Below, piece by piece: positions 1 through 10,970 of a stretch of DNA of 64,000 nt. A program made the translations under genes and the position numbers. Numbering within the stretch: position 1 is the stretch's first letter; every line of letters begins with the position of its first letter. This stretch comes from Copromyces sp. CBS 386.78 (lineage: Eukaryota; Ascomycota; Sordariomycetes; Sordariales; Sordariaceae): contig MU839131.1 of the NCBI GenBank assembly GCA_030685235.1, positions 246,005-310,004 on the forward strand, written 5' to 3'. The notes under the pieces were generated by a model, which did not search any database, was not told the origin of the DNA, and saw only the letters and a list, made by a program, of their open reading frames with translations.

Positions 1-35
1 GGCAGCGGTCCACATCCTTGTACACGAAGAACATC

Positions 36-1514
36 ATGGTTGTCACCTCCACGACAGTTAGCTACGACGAGGCTCCCGAGGGTGCCAGGGGCCCCGAATG
101 TGTCGTGTGCATGGAGGAGCACCCCGCGGACCGGCTTATCTACTTTTGCTCTCCGTCTTCTTCCAACGAAGCATCGGACTCGAGCCCCTCTAACGCCAGC
201 CACGGTTACTGCGACAGTTGCCTCGTCGAGGGCATCCGCGCTGCAACAAAGGATCGCTATCCATTCCGCTGCTGCGGAAAGATATTCGACATAAACGACT
301 ACCCCGGTGTCTCCTTGTCCGCCAAGGAAAAGCAGGAGTACGAGGACATGGTCGTGGAGATCAACACACCAAACCCGCTTTACTGCTCTAACCCTCGGTG
401 CAGCAGTTTTATCAAACCCGACATGATTCAGAGCGATCTCGCTATTTGTCTCAAGTGCTCCGCCAACACCTGCAAACACTGCCGTCAGCCTTACCACCCG
501 AAATTGGTTTGCTCCCAAGACCAAGATACACTCAAGGTGCTCGCTATGGGCAAGGAGAAAGGGTGGAAAACATGCCCAATGTGTAACTACATGGTCGAAC
601 TGGTCAAGGGCTGCCACATAATCAAGTGTAGATGTTCCTGGTCATTTTGCTACAGGTGTGGCGCCACCAACGAGTCAAGGTAGGCCAACCAATTCATCTC
701 CTCACTCCCTTCCCACCCTTCGTTTTCTGATGCACTACATTGCTAACTAAGACCCAACAGTTTGGACGACAGTCGCCACACCTGGCACACAACTTGTTGG
801 AGGCCTACCGATTACGCCTATGCCGTCGTCGGTGCGGCCGTCTACAACAGACCTCCGCGGGAGGAGCAGCCGCAGCGCCCTCGCGATAGACTCGACTTTG
901 TGGGAAGAATCCAAGATCGGTGGCATGAGACAAAGGCGGAGGCAAGGTTACGATCTCAGGAGCCGGCAAGGGAGTTTGAAAGGGAGAGGGAGCTGGAGAG
1001 GGAGCTGGAGCTGGAGAGGAGGATGGCGAGGCTTGAGAGGAGGGAGATGGCGAGGGAGCTGAAGCTGCAGAGGGCGACGGAGAGGGAGGTGGCGAGGCTC
1101 AAGAATATGACTTTGAATGTTGAGCAGAACCGCAATCAGCCTGCGATCCACAACAACAACAACAACAACCACCACAACCACCAAGCTAGAGCCATGCCTC
1201 AGCAAAACACTCAGCCACGCCAGCCTCAGCAGCAACCTCGCCAAGAGCCTCGCAACCCTCCTGCTTATCGCGGGCGTGGCTTTCTCTGGATGGGGGCGCT
1301 GGTTTCGCCCACCAGGCCGAATCCCATTCAGCCCGAGAATAACAACAATAACAACAATAACAACCAACGACACCGCCCAGCCAGGCCTCAGAGCGAACAG
1401 GTTAACCAACAGCCTCGCAACCCTTGTCACAATCGTGACAACCGCGAACGTGGCGTTCTCTGGCAGCACCTAATGGTCTCGCCAACTCGAACTCGACCGA
1501 TTTCCCAGCCCTAG
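36..1514 (+). CDS. RBR (RING1-IBR-RING2) E3 ubiquitin ligase, two exons
   Basis: Exons 36-679 and 761-1514, joined over an 81-nt intron with GTAGGC donor, TGCTAAC branch point at 741 and ACAG acceptor; 465 aa if ATG 36 is the start. No in-frame stop lies upstream of it, so the gene may begin before the window. RBR ligases take ubiquitin from an E2 onto a RING2 cysteine before passing it to substrate. RING1 spans about residues 22-80 (C22, C25, C38, H56, C59, C62, C79/C80), IBR 117-159, RING2 180-208 (CPMC...CYRC). C193 in KGCHIIKC is the expected catalytic cysteine. The intron falls within the end of RING2. The C-terminal half is an Arg/Glu-rich predicted coiled coil (about 255-325), then Asn/Gln-rich tracts (CAA microsatellite near 1150) and two related motifs, RGFLWMGALVSPTRPNPIQP and RGVLWQHLMVSPTR. 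The substrate cannot be inferred. Confidence 0.85.
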
Positions 1515-2494
1515 CCGAATCCGTGGCCGGCCGAACCATCCACCCGAGCCCCGAGGCCGAGGCGGCGACGAATCCGAACGTAAGCTCATTCAATGCCTGG
1601 TTTTTAATCAAATCTGCAACGGTCTGGCTTTTGGCTTGGGGTATGCAGCTGACTAGCTAGCTTCAGGGAGCATTATCAGTGCCCTGCACCACAGGCATTA
1701 TATAGGTAGAGGAGAGGATTGCATATCAACTGCATATATACAAGCCTTAATCAGTTCCGGGCTCCCGGGTTCCCGGTGGTGGGGGTAGCACGTGGAGGCA
1801 GCTTTGGGGGCCACACGACACGTTGAGCCCATACAAGGCTTGCTTGCTTGTTTGCCAGCTGCCTGCCAACGATGGAGTTGCTTTCGCTCCTGTCATCCGC
1901 ACCCTCCGATGTTGTTTCTGTTTCGCTTGTCTCTTTCTTTTTGGATCATCACCATGCGTCGGTTGGCATTGTTCGGTCATTGATCTCGGCCAGTGGTTCC
2001 ATTTTGTGTTCTATTTCATTCGGTTTTTTTGGTTTTTTTTCCCCTCAAGATACCGCCGGCCAAGAAGACAAGATTAAGGAGGAGGAGGAAACCACGATCT
2101 CGTGAAGATGTCATCAAGCTGTTCCTTTGTTGTTTTCTTCTTTGTTTCTTGCGACTCCTCTCACTGGCTGGCCTTTGCCAAAAGCTGAGAAGGGTTGTCA
2201 AACTAAGCGGATCTGTCATTGCCTCTGCGTCGACAGACTGAACAACGCAGCAGGAGGTTTTCTCTTTTTGTTGTATTGGATAATAATCTAGTCAAATTAC
2301 AACACTTGTGTATCAAACCACCTGACTCATCTGTACAGTTGCGAGGGTGGAAGGATTGGTGACCTGGCTTCCGCCTATAGGCACATACTCAATATCTTGT
2401 CCAGCCGTATCAGGAAGTTCATCAGCCTTGTTATTCCCCCCCCAGGAGATGCTGAACCTGAGCCGACCCTGACTTACGAGGCTGGGGTGGAAGC

Positions 2495-2526
2495 AAGGTT
2501 CCTCCTCCTTAAGGTTCCTCCTCCTC
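2495..2526. repeat. Two-copy 16-bp tandem repeat
   Basis: AAGGTTCCTCCTCCT[T/C] occurs twice back to back (2495-2510 and 2511-2526), followed by a third AAGG. A minor pyrimidine-rich repeat with no evident function. Confidence 0.8.
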
Positions 2527-4359
2527 AAGGCTCTTTCACCCCGTTTGAGAGATCACAGTTGCTTACAGAGGATACAGAATCCATACACCTCTCTGCTGAC
2601 GAGCACATGCATGTACCGAGGCACGAGCTACTCGCCAACCGGTGGAGATGTCGGAAATAACGGCCTGCAGCCAAGCTTCACACGATTCAAACCTGTGCTG
2701 AATGGCCAACGAAGAGAGTGGAAGTCAGTGAGCAGAGGAACACCGGCGGCTGGTCCGTCATCTGCTCCGGATGGCAGTGCCGTGGTAGTTGTCGGGTCGT
2801 TGGATCGGCAATTTCGGGACAGGAAGACCGTCTTCGGGTACGGTAGGTGGTGAAGATCTGGCTTAATACTGATCTCGTTCGAATCCAACATCTCAGAACT
2901 TCTCATCGAAGAACACTCATGGCCTTGCTATAGAAAACGTCGTCAACTAGAAGTTCGGTACATCTGATCCCACATCCTAAGCAGGCTTGATGAAGGTACT
3001 TCTTTCCCACGCGGTTGGATCAAGCAGTGTGGCCTATATGAAGGAAGGGACGACACTCGACAGAGCCTCACCGGTACCTATAGGAGGAGGTACATTCGTC
3101 CCTTCCACCGGTAGAGGTAGATCTACTTTCCACTTTCCACTTCCTTCCCCTGCTTTCCAGTCTCCATACCCTCGTTGCCTTCGTTGCCTGATTGGTCCCG
3201 AATAGCCTCAACTTCTCGAGCTACTGCCATGAAAACCCACTGCCAACCTCAGAGCTGCGTAAGCTTCTCTTGACTCCCCACAGGTTGATGGCGGGCTCAG
3301 CCTATCGCACCGTTGGCTTAGATGCAAGCTTGATATGTCACCGGCTGTCGGTGCGGGTGGTCGGCGTGGTCCGCGTGGTCGGGTATCTGTTTCGGTTCTT
3401 AATTTGTACAGACTCTTTCTCGAAGCACAGGAATCCATGAGACACACGCAGTGTATTCATCGGCAATGGAATCGATGATGAAACCAAACGTCCCAGTGTC
3501 GGTGCATGTCTTCCAGTTATCCGAATAATTCATCGGATACTTCCTATTACCCCCATAGATACTCAATAACAGTGGTCAACATACTGGTGTAATGCAGTGT
3601 ACTGTAGTACTACTCCGATCCCGGTACACGTTCATCCGCTTACACCATCTCTCCCAGAACGGGATATCCCAGTCACAACTTCACAACTCCTGCGTCCTGT
3701 GTCTCCGCTCGGTTGCGAGTCAGATCGCTCAAAAGTCCAAGCTCCCACAGCACTTCGAGTTCGGATGACACTCGAGACAAACCCCAACATGCCGGCAACG
3801 GAACTTGCCATTTTCTCTGCCATCCCAAGCATGTGTATCTCGAGCATGTCCTCGCATCGAACCAGACACCATTTCTGCTCCCTTGTTCCTGGGATCCCTT
3901 AGCCCCCACGAGCGGCGAACCGTGGCAACGTCCAACCCTCACGCAAACGCATCGCGCAAGATAAGGTTATCCAAAACAATCCCCGTATTCGGTAATCCCC
4001 TCCGTGGATCTTCCCCCGCGAAGTGTGGCTGTAGCTTGTAAGGTTGTTTCAATCTGTAAACTCTCAAATGCCCGAACCCGCGTGTGTGGGAGCCGGGGAA
4101 CTTGAGGGTCTCGGTCGGCTGTACTTGCGAACGAAACGTGGTCAAACCTTGAAGTTATCGAGCACGCAACGCGGGTGGGAAGCTGGAGTTCTTATTCGCA
4201 CTCCAGATCTTCGGTATCAAATCGCCTGCTGTCCTGGGGATCGCCATGTCATTCAGCTTGCATCTCATCTTGCGCATCTGATCTTGCACATCTTCAACCT
4301 CAAAAGTTCGGCACGTGTCGAACTAAACTAGCGACCTTCCTCGCGTCTTCCAATATCTT

Positions 4360-4390
4360 TCTGGTGTCATTTTGGTGTCTTTTTGGTGTC
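4360..4390. repeat. Three-copy ~10-bp tandem repeat (TTTTGGTGTC)
   Basis: Three near-identical copies of [T/C]TGGTGTC[A/T]TT lie in tandem. A simple repeat in an intergenic stretch. Confidence 0.75.
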
Positions 4391-5268
4391 TAGCTAACGC
4401 AAAACTAACGCAACTCTAACCGTGATAGTCTCAAGTCCGCCTCTTCTCCCTGAGACCCTGACCATCAAAGCGCCGGTCCTGCACCAGTCTTCAACTTCAT
4501 CAGATCCGACCGATCAACATTATTCCAAAACCTCTTGGCATCCATAATCCATCTTATTGATCCCAAACCAATCAAAGTGGGTCCATCCCTTTCTCAGTTG
4601 CGGTTAGGATCAGTCTTGTTTACACTTCCTCAGGGGTAAGCGCTGGGGACCTAGGACCTGGCGCTAATTTTTAGGCTAGAGACAACAAGGTGGATCCCTG
4701 CGCTAATATGGTTGGTTAACTTTTTTAGTGTCGGGCACGTTCCCGGGTAGATCAACGTTCCAAGGCGGTGAGATTGTAAGGGATGAGGCACAACAAAATA
4801 AAATTAAAATTTTTTTGAGCGATTGCGTGCTTGCTTTAAAAATTGAAAGTGGCCGGGATGTCGAAAGTTGCCGATCATGGCCTGAATGTTGTTTAGCGTC
4901 TGGAACGCTTGAGGCTTTTTTTTCTTTTTTTGTGAAGGGCATTGCACAAGGTAATCGACGTTGGTTTGGTCTCGGTTTTCAGTGCGAATTATGACAAGAA
5001 TAATACAGGAAAGCATTCAACACCATTGCATCGTGAGTCACTTCGAACGGTATCGAAAGGAACCAAACAGTGATAATGACAAATAAGATGCCAGACCCTC
5101 TGTTGAATAGGGTTATTAGATACTATAAAGATAGTCATGTGATAAACAAGGGTATCTTGAACAAAACTGCCCGCCAAAAACAAAAGTGTATAATCCATCC
5201 CAAAAACCGTAACTCCCAAAAAGCAACATCATTAGATCCGTAATAGTGATATCCTTTCAAGAAAGTAT

Positions 5269-6970
5269 TTATGCCTTCTTGACCTTCTTGTACCTGATGA
5301 CCTCATTGCCGTCCTCGTCGACAATTCTCTCCGCCACGATGCTGTGTCCGCGAACCCAGGGCCAGAACTTGGTCCAGACGAACCAGTAGAAGCCACCAAG
5401 GAGCAGAACGGCAACACCGACGATGGGGAAGACGTAGTAGGGGTAGCCCTCGGCGTTCCAGTCCCCAACCGGGGGAATGAAGGGAACGACAGCCAAGAAG
5501 ACGTTGAGGAGGAAGAAGATGGCGAGGATGGGCTCCCAGCAGCGCCATGTTGGCTTCCAGGCATCTCTTCGGAAGAAGTGGAGCCAGATGAGACCGCCAG
5601 AAACAAAGCCGTTGATCCAGACACCGGGATAAGTGTAGAGGTTGACCAAAAAGTTATAGGCAGGTCCAGGAGGAGGAGCAAGCAGGATGATAATGGTGAC
5701 CAGCCAGTGCAGGAAAAGCGAAGCAGCAGGAGCATTGCAAGGCTTGTTGGAGCCCCAGAACCTGCTAAGAGGAAGCAAACCCTCCTTGCCCAACTCCTGG
5801 TTGAGACGAGCGTGGGCGAAAGAGACAGCCAAGACGTTGCCCAAATTGCTAAGGGCGACGAAAACGGGAAGGGCCTTGACACCGGCGCTATCACCGAAAA
5901 CGTTCTTGAAGAAGATACCAGCGACAAGAACCTCAGAGGTAGCAATTTCGCCCTTGGGGACAGCGGCGAAATAGGCAACGTTGGCCAAGACGTAGAGAAT
6001 GGTGACACCGGCAACGGCGATAGGAGCGGCGAGGGTCAAGGTACGGCGAGGATCCTTGAGTTCACTCATAACGTAGTTGGCGTTTTCCCAACCCTTGTAA
6101 CTGTAGACAATGTTGAGCAAGGCGTTGGAGTAAGCATAAGCACCACCACCACCGTAGGTCTCGGTCGTTTCAATGCGGAAGGCGTGCTCGAAGTTCTTGG
6201 GATCGGGGACGTGGCGATGACCGGCAAGGGCGGCAAAACCGGCGAAGACGATGAATAGTACGATAACAACCTTGAAGACACCAAGGACGTTGACCAAGCG
6301 GACACCCCACTTAGGAAGGAAGGCGTGCAGGGCGCAAGCAAAGGTAGCGCAGGCAACACCGATACCGCGAGCCTTGTAGCTGTCCTGGGCCTCTCCGTTG
6401 TGGGCGTAAAGGATGTAGCGACCGAAGGCGAGCGAGTTTCCGGAAGAGAAGCCGAGGAAGATCATTTGCGCGGCGAGAACGCAGGAGGCGAGATACTTGG
6501 GGTGCTTGTAGATGTACTCAAGGTAGTTCTTCTCACCACCGGAGCGAGGAATGGCAAGGCCGAATTCGAGCCATACGCTGAGACCGCAGCAGGCCAAGAA
6601 GCCACCTGTGTAGGGATGTGGTTAGGACGGAGTGGCCCCAGAGAAGAGAGATGGCATGTCCCAGCAATCCCCAATTCTAGGGCTGAAACAAGGCTTGTGG
6701 CTCAAACTTACCAATAATCCAAAGGAAAATACTGACACCGACAGAGCCCGTGGCCTGGAAAATAGCGGAGGGAGTCGAGAAAATACCAGTACCGATCATC
6801 TTGTTGAGAATCAAGAAGACGGCACCGATGATACCGATCTTTCGGTCTTCGCCAAAGGCGAACTTCTCAGCTGCCTGGACTTCACCGACGACGGCACTGT
6901 CATTGTCGTTAATCGCCACAGGGGCGGTCTTGACAGCCTCCGGGTCGGAGGACTTGTCAAAAGAACCCAT
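5269..6970 (-). CDS. Amino-acid permease, APC superfamily, MUP1-like (fungal LAT type)
   Basis: Two exons on the minus strand, 6970-6712 and 6605-5269, joined over a 106-nt intron (GTAAGT donor, ACAG acceptor); 531 aa. A polytopic plasma-membrane transporter that should import neutral amino acids with protons. The hydrophilic N-terminus (about residues 1-42) is followed by RKIGIIGAVFLILNKMIGTG and IFSTPSAIF, the TM1 signature of this branch (the IGTGIF unwound helix that binds substrate backbone). About twelve hydrophobic segments follow, with an EFGLAIPRSGGEKNYLEY loop after TM2-3 and a YSYKGWENANYVMSELKDP loop typical of the family. The protein ends in a charged tail with KKVKKA. Methionine permeases Mup1/Mup3 are the nearest named relatives I recognise; substrate is inferred, not shown. 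The start ATG sits about 130 bp from a MITE-like element lying in its promoter. Confidence 0.88.
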
Positions 6971-7076
6971 AATGTGTGTTGTTGCCCTTCGGCCCTGATA
7001 GGGAGGGGTTGTTGACGATTTGGTTGATGCTGATGACTGAATGAAGAGGAGAGACTGATCAGAGGGCGACCGCCGG

Positions 7077-7084
7077 TTTATAAG
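7077..7084 (-). promoter_or_regulatory. Possible TATA element of the permease
   Basis: The minus strand reads CTTATAAACC about 110 nt upstream of the permease ATG, between it and the foldback element at 7102. Position and sequence fit a TATA box, but nothing else proves it. Confidence 0.25.
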
Positions 7085-7101
7085 TTACGAGCATTTTAAT
7101 A

Positions 7102-7435
7102 TACAGGAATTTCCCCTGATAATGCATGCACCTGAAAGTGCATAAATACCTCTAAATGCTTAAGATCTGGCCGCCGCAATTATTCAGTATGAGCAAATGC
7201 TAAAATACATATCTACATATCTGCCGGGCTGTCAAATTGGTGCATATATATTTATAGGCTCCTATTTTGAGAGGCCTTTTAAGTCCTAACAGTTGTGTTC
7301 ACCCCTAAAAGGCCTCCAAAGTTTCTATATTATAGGGCTAAGAAGTCTAGCATGGGAAAGCAAATGCAAAAGTACCTTTAAATACATACAAAGTGCCGTC
7401 CCGGATTACATGCATTATCAGGGGAAATTCCTGTA
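7102..7435. mobile_element. MITE-like foldback element with 27-bp terminal inverted repeats
   Basis: The left end (7102-7128) and right end (7409-7435) are perfect reverse complements, beginning TACAGGAATTTCCCC. If the outer TA is the target duplication, the element is 7104-7433 (330 bp) with CAGG...CCTG termini and a TA duplication, as for Tc1/mariner-type MITEs. Internal arms also pair: GAGGCCTTTTAAG near 7270 against CCTAAAAGGCCTC near 7304. It has no coding potential and is AT-rich compared with its flanks. It lies about 130 bp upstream of the permease start codon, so it could affect that promoter. I cannot assign it to a named family. Confidence 0.8.
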
Positions 7436-10400
7436 AAGGTCAGGGTGGCGGCGTTGTGGGATGCTTGAAAGTTTGCGCGGCTCGCAGGGATCGGCCCTGG
7501 CGTCATCCCATGGCGACATTGTGGTGAAGTCTCTCAAGGCACCCCGGACCTCTGAGAAGCTTTCGGAGGTGGTCCCAAAAGCGCTGTGGTTCACGGTGTG
7601 CTGCCAGAGTTGCGTTCGGTGGATGCAACGTGCAACAATTAGCCGCACGCCATCGGACACCCTACCGAGCACATCGGTCTAACCGGGCCCTAGTGCGTAG
7701 CGTGTAACGACACCCAAGGCGGTCAATGTCCAGAGGGACGCAAGGCTGACAGCTTTTACGCAATGAGAATCTCGATCAGGAAGGACGGTTCCTCAGAAAA
7801 TCGTTGACTTGGGAGTCCTGTCCTGGCGCCGTATTCCGTACAGCAGGCATCCAGAAAGCTTCGCCGGTGTAGCCAAGACGGCGTGGTGTGGGATTCGAAA
7901 AGATGGGTTGCGGGATGTGATGCAGTCGAGGGCAACAAAGGCCGAGACACGGGTGGATTCCCGGGTCCTGTGGGGCCTTTTGGCACTTCTCAGTCGCCGC
8001 ATACTACACTACAGGCTCGACAGGCAATGGCCGGGCATGGCCCACAAAATGGAAAAATTGTCGATGTCGTGCTCAGAGCCAAGAATTGCGGCAACGACCA
8101 TGGGAGCCAATGCAATTCAGCCTACTCGAGTTTTGCGGATTCCAGCGGCCGGTACCTGATGCTGGAATGCCGGGCCATCACCAGACATCGGACATGCCAC
8201 CAACTTTGGTCAACCTTTCTGTGAGCCGACGTTCTCTTTCTTCCTCCTTGTGTCCGGGTATTCCGATGTCCAGTCGAGCCATCAGATGTCATGCAACAAT
8301 CGAGGATGGCAAAAGGGGTGGTGCCTCTCCGTGTCCTGTCCATGGACACAATCCCATCCCCAAGGCATGATCATGGACTCATCAAGGGAGCCTTAAGGCT
8401 GACTTGAAGATCTGGGGAGGCGACTTTATATGTGTCGCGAAATCGTCATGGGAAAAGCCCCATGATGTCGCCAACTCAAGTTCTCGACGACCAGGTCCAC
8501 CATGAGGAAAAGCGTGTCGTGTGGTTCGTGCGAGGCGGGTACCCCAACCTATCCCCGAATCCTGAATCCGGCCTGACGATACGGCCAAGACATCGCCATC
8601 ACATCCTTTTGATGAATTGTCGCCATGAACGAATTCTTGGCTATTCTGACGAATCGCTCGTGGTTGTGTTGCAGCTCTCTAGCTAGGAAGGTTGTTTGGT
8701 TACCCCCAAACTTGGCGATCACGATGATTGCTAGCAACCACAATGCGCCAGTTCGTCCCTTGGCAGTGATGGCTTTTCCATGTTTCCTGATTCATCACTC
8801 CACAGCTGGTGTTGTTGGTAGTCGTCGATATTTGGGGGTTATGGCGTGACGGCTCGTATCGTCATAAGGCTGAAGCTGAGACGTTTGATCGAGGTGTTGA
8901 GTTGTTTTGTGAGCTCAGCTAACGGGATGCTAGGGGCGATGAGGCAATCGAAGCTAGCCGATGTGGACGGTCGATAGACGCAGCAAGCAGAAAAACTCGT
9001 CGAATTCCGGGACTCCAACAACAAAAGGCCCTGCTTGGCCCCAACCGCACGATCGACAATCCTCATGACTTGTGAGAAAGCTGAGCGCGTTGGCAAAATG
9101 TCTCGATGCGGTCATAAGCCGGCTTCGACGTCCTAACCGCCGTGGTAGTTGCTAGTCACTGGACAAGCTCTTTCTGGTCTTTACACCTCCATCATGGCCA
9201 AGGTGTGTCGATGCCAGAAGTGAGCTCGAGGAGTGGTGACTCCCTCCGTCTTCGAGGATGTGAAGGCGTTGACGCAGCAGACCTTGCGCTTCGTTCCAAG
9301 GGCTTCTGCATCGCAACCTCGGAGCGACTGGCGCTTGGCGACGGCGTCTCTCGACGGCAGATATGGCACGGAGGATAAAATGCCTTGAAGAGAACCCCAC
9401 TGGCCAGTCATTGTCAGCATCTGCTGGAGGACTTGGCACATCATTCACTTACCTGGCGTGACAAAGTTCCAACGTGTCCGGTCACTCGACCAAAGGAGGC
9501 TCATAACCGAGAATGTAAGGACTCGAGCGCAACGATTGAAAGCCGCCATGTCCTGAGCGGGAAGCCAGGGATACACTTGCTAAAAACGCATGGGCATCCA
9601 GTGCCTCTGGTACGAACTATCGGCAGAGACCAGGACCACTTGGTGGTGGTGATGTTGAGTGAGGACACTCATCAGGGTAGAAGAAAAGCCGGCATGATGG
9701 ATGTTGTTTCCGTTTGCTGTCGGTGCTTGAGAAGGAGGACGGCCATCACTCTCACCGGCGTTCGGGAAATGCCGCAAAAACGAGACGCTTGTTCTTGGGA
9801 GGTAGATAGATGAATAGCTCGGTGGACTTTGAACCAGATTGTCAACGGCGCGCAGGAACGCGCCCGGATGCGAGGGCAGAAATGTAACTAAGGGGAGAAG
9901 GGGTAGTGTCGGAGAGAGGAGCCTCCCAGATGCGTTGCGGAAGACTTTTGCAAGAATTTGCGTTTCTTGCTCGAGATTCAGTCGTGCTTGCCAGAATGGA
10001 GACAATCTTCTTCGCAACTGCCTTGGAAGTCTGAAAAGCTGCGTATGACTGTGTCAAGGACGGAGTCATGGAAGGAGCGTCTCTATCGAGGAAGGCTCCT
10101 TCTCCTGCAATGGTTGCTACTAGCACCGACATCGGAGGCTAGCGGCTATGTTGTGACCAGTTGCTCTTGATCAACTCCTTCCGAATTGGGCATGAGTCGT
10201 GATCGGAGTCCATCGGAGACCACCATGCTTGCTTAGTCAGTAGCCGCCGGTACGTCATCCTTCCCGAGGGTAGGTAGTGTACTACTCTCGTTAACCTCCT
10301 TTGGGACTTTTGTCATTAAAGTACCCTTTTCGGTCATTGATATGCCGGGACAAATTAAGGTGCCTTGGACCGTTGCAAAAGATATGCCACAAGAGGAGGG

Positions 10401-10970
10401 TGAGTGAGGGTGGATACATTCGCAGTGACAATGGCCCCTCCTCTCTCCCATCCCCGATTTCCCGTCTGCCTTCAGCATGAAGAGTATCCATGACCGCTTG
10501 CTGCGCGCTGATATCCATATGGTGACAATAGAGGAGGGACCGTATTATTTGACCGTCGGTGTACAAAGTCCATGTCCTGATATGGCCCATGTCTGAGACG
10601 GCACCGAGTGAAACAGCCCAGCCGGTTCAACATGAGGCTCAATTGCCGGAGATAACGGTACGCATCGAAAGGTCCAGTCCCGGTATTAGCCCCCTTCAAA
10701 GGCTAAAGTCCCCGTTATTGCTTCATGGTACCTGCTGCGGGTGGGATGATGAGGGGAAGCGGCCTGGACAGAACACACGGCATGAAAAGTCCAGTGAAAA
10801 CATCTAGATGAAAAACGGCATCTGAAGATGTGAGCCAGCCAGCACGAGACTTGCAGCTTTGCTCTTCCGTGCGTTCTCACGTTGGTTGCTTCACCCATCA
10901 ATCAAACCACTGTCATCCCCAACCGCCTCGTCCAATCTGACCGCGGTGTTTCGAGACGGAGTACACCACC
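7436..10970. other. Long divergent intergenic region, no supportable gene
   Basis: About 3.5 kb between the permease (leftward) and the secreted-protein gene (rightward). Frames up to about 145 codons exist on both strands (for example around 9580-10017 minus and 9385-9813 plus), but they overlap one another, lack family motifs and have no consistent codon pattern. It presumably holds the upstream regulatory DNA of both flanking genes. No RNA gene was recognised. Confidence 0.5.

Larger units (their letters stand above)
1515..5268. other. Intergenic region, no supportable gene
   Basis: About 3.75 kb between the 3' end of the RBR gene and the 3' end of the minus-strand permease. Open frames are all under about 105 codons, overlap on both strands, and none shows a recognisable domain or convincing splice signals. 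There are T-rich runs near 2026-2041 and 4915-4932, two short tandem repeats listed separately, and otherwise ordinary sequence. The last few hundred bases probably include the permease 3' UTR. A fast-evolving or non-coding gene cannot be excluded. Confidence 0.5.

Noticed and set aside
948..1469. 173-codon minus-strand frame with Val/Leu runs
   Set aside because: Antisense to the Arg/Glu-rich and CAA-repeat part of the RBR ligase; the Val and Leu runs are reverse reads of repeats.
5687..6014. Other frames overlapping the permease on both strands
   Set aside because: Shadows of a GC-rich coding exon.
5344..6258. 304-codon open frame on the plus strand opposite the permease
   Set aside because: It is antisense to a clear transporter with family motifs, is rich in acidic low-complexity residues, and has no features of its own.
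9580..10017. 145-codon minus-strand frame in the 7.4-10.97 kb gap
   Set aside because: Overlaps a similar plus-strand frame, has no recognised motif and no splice support.
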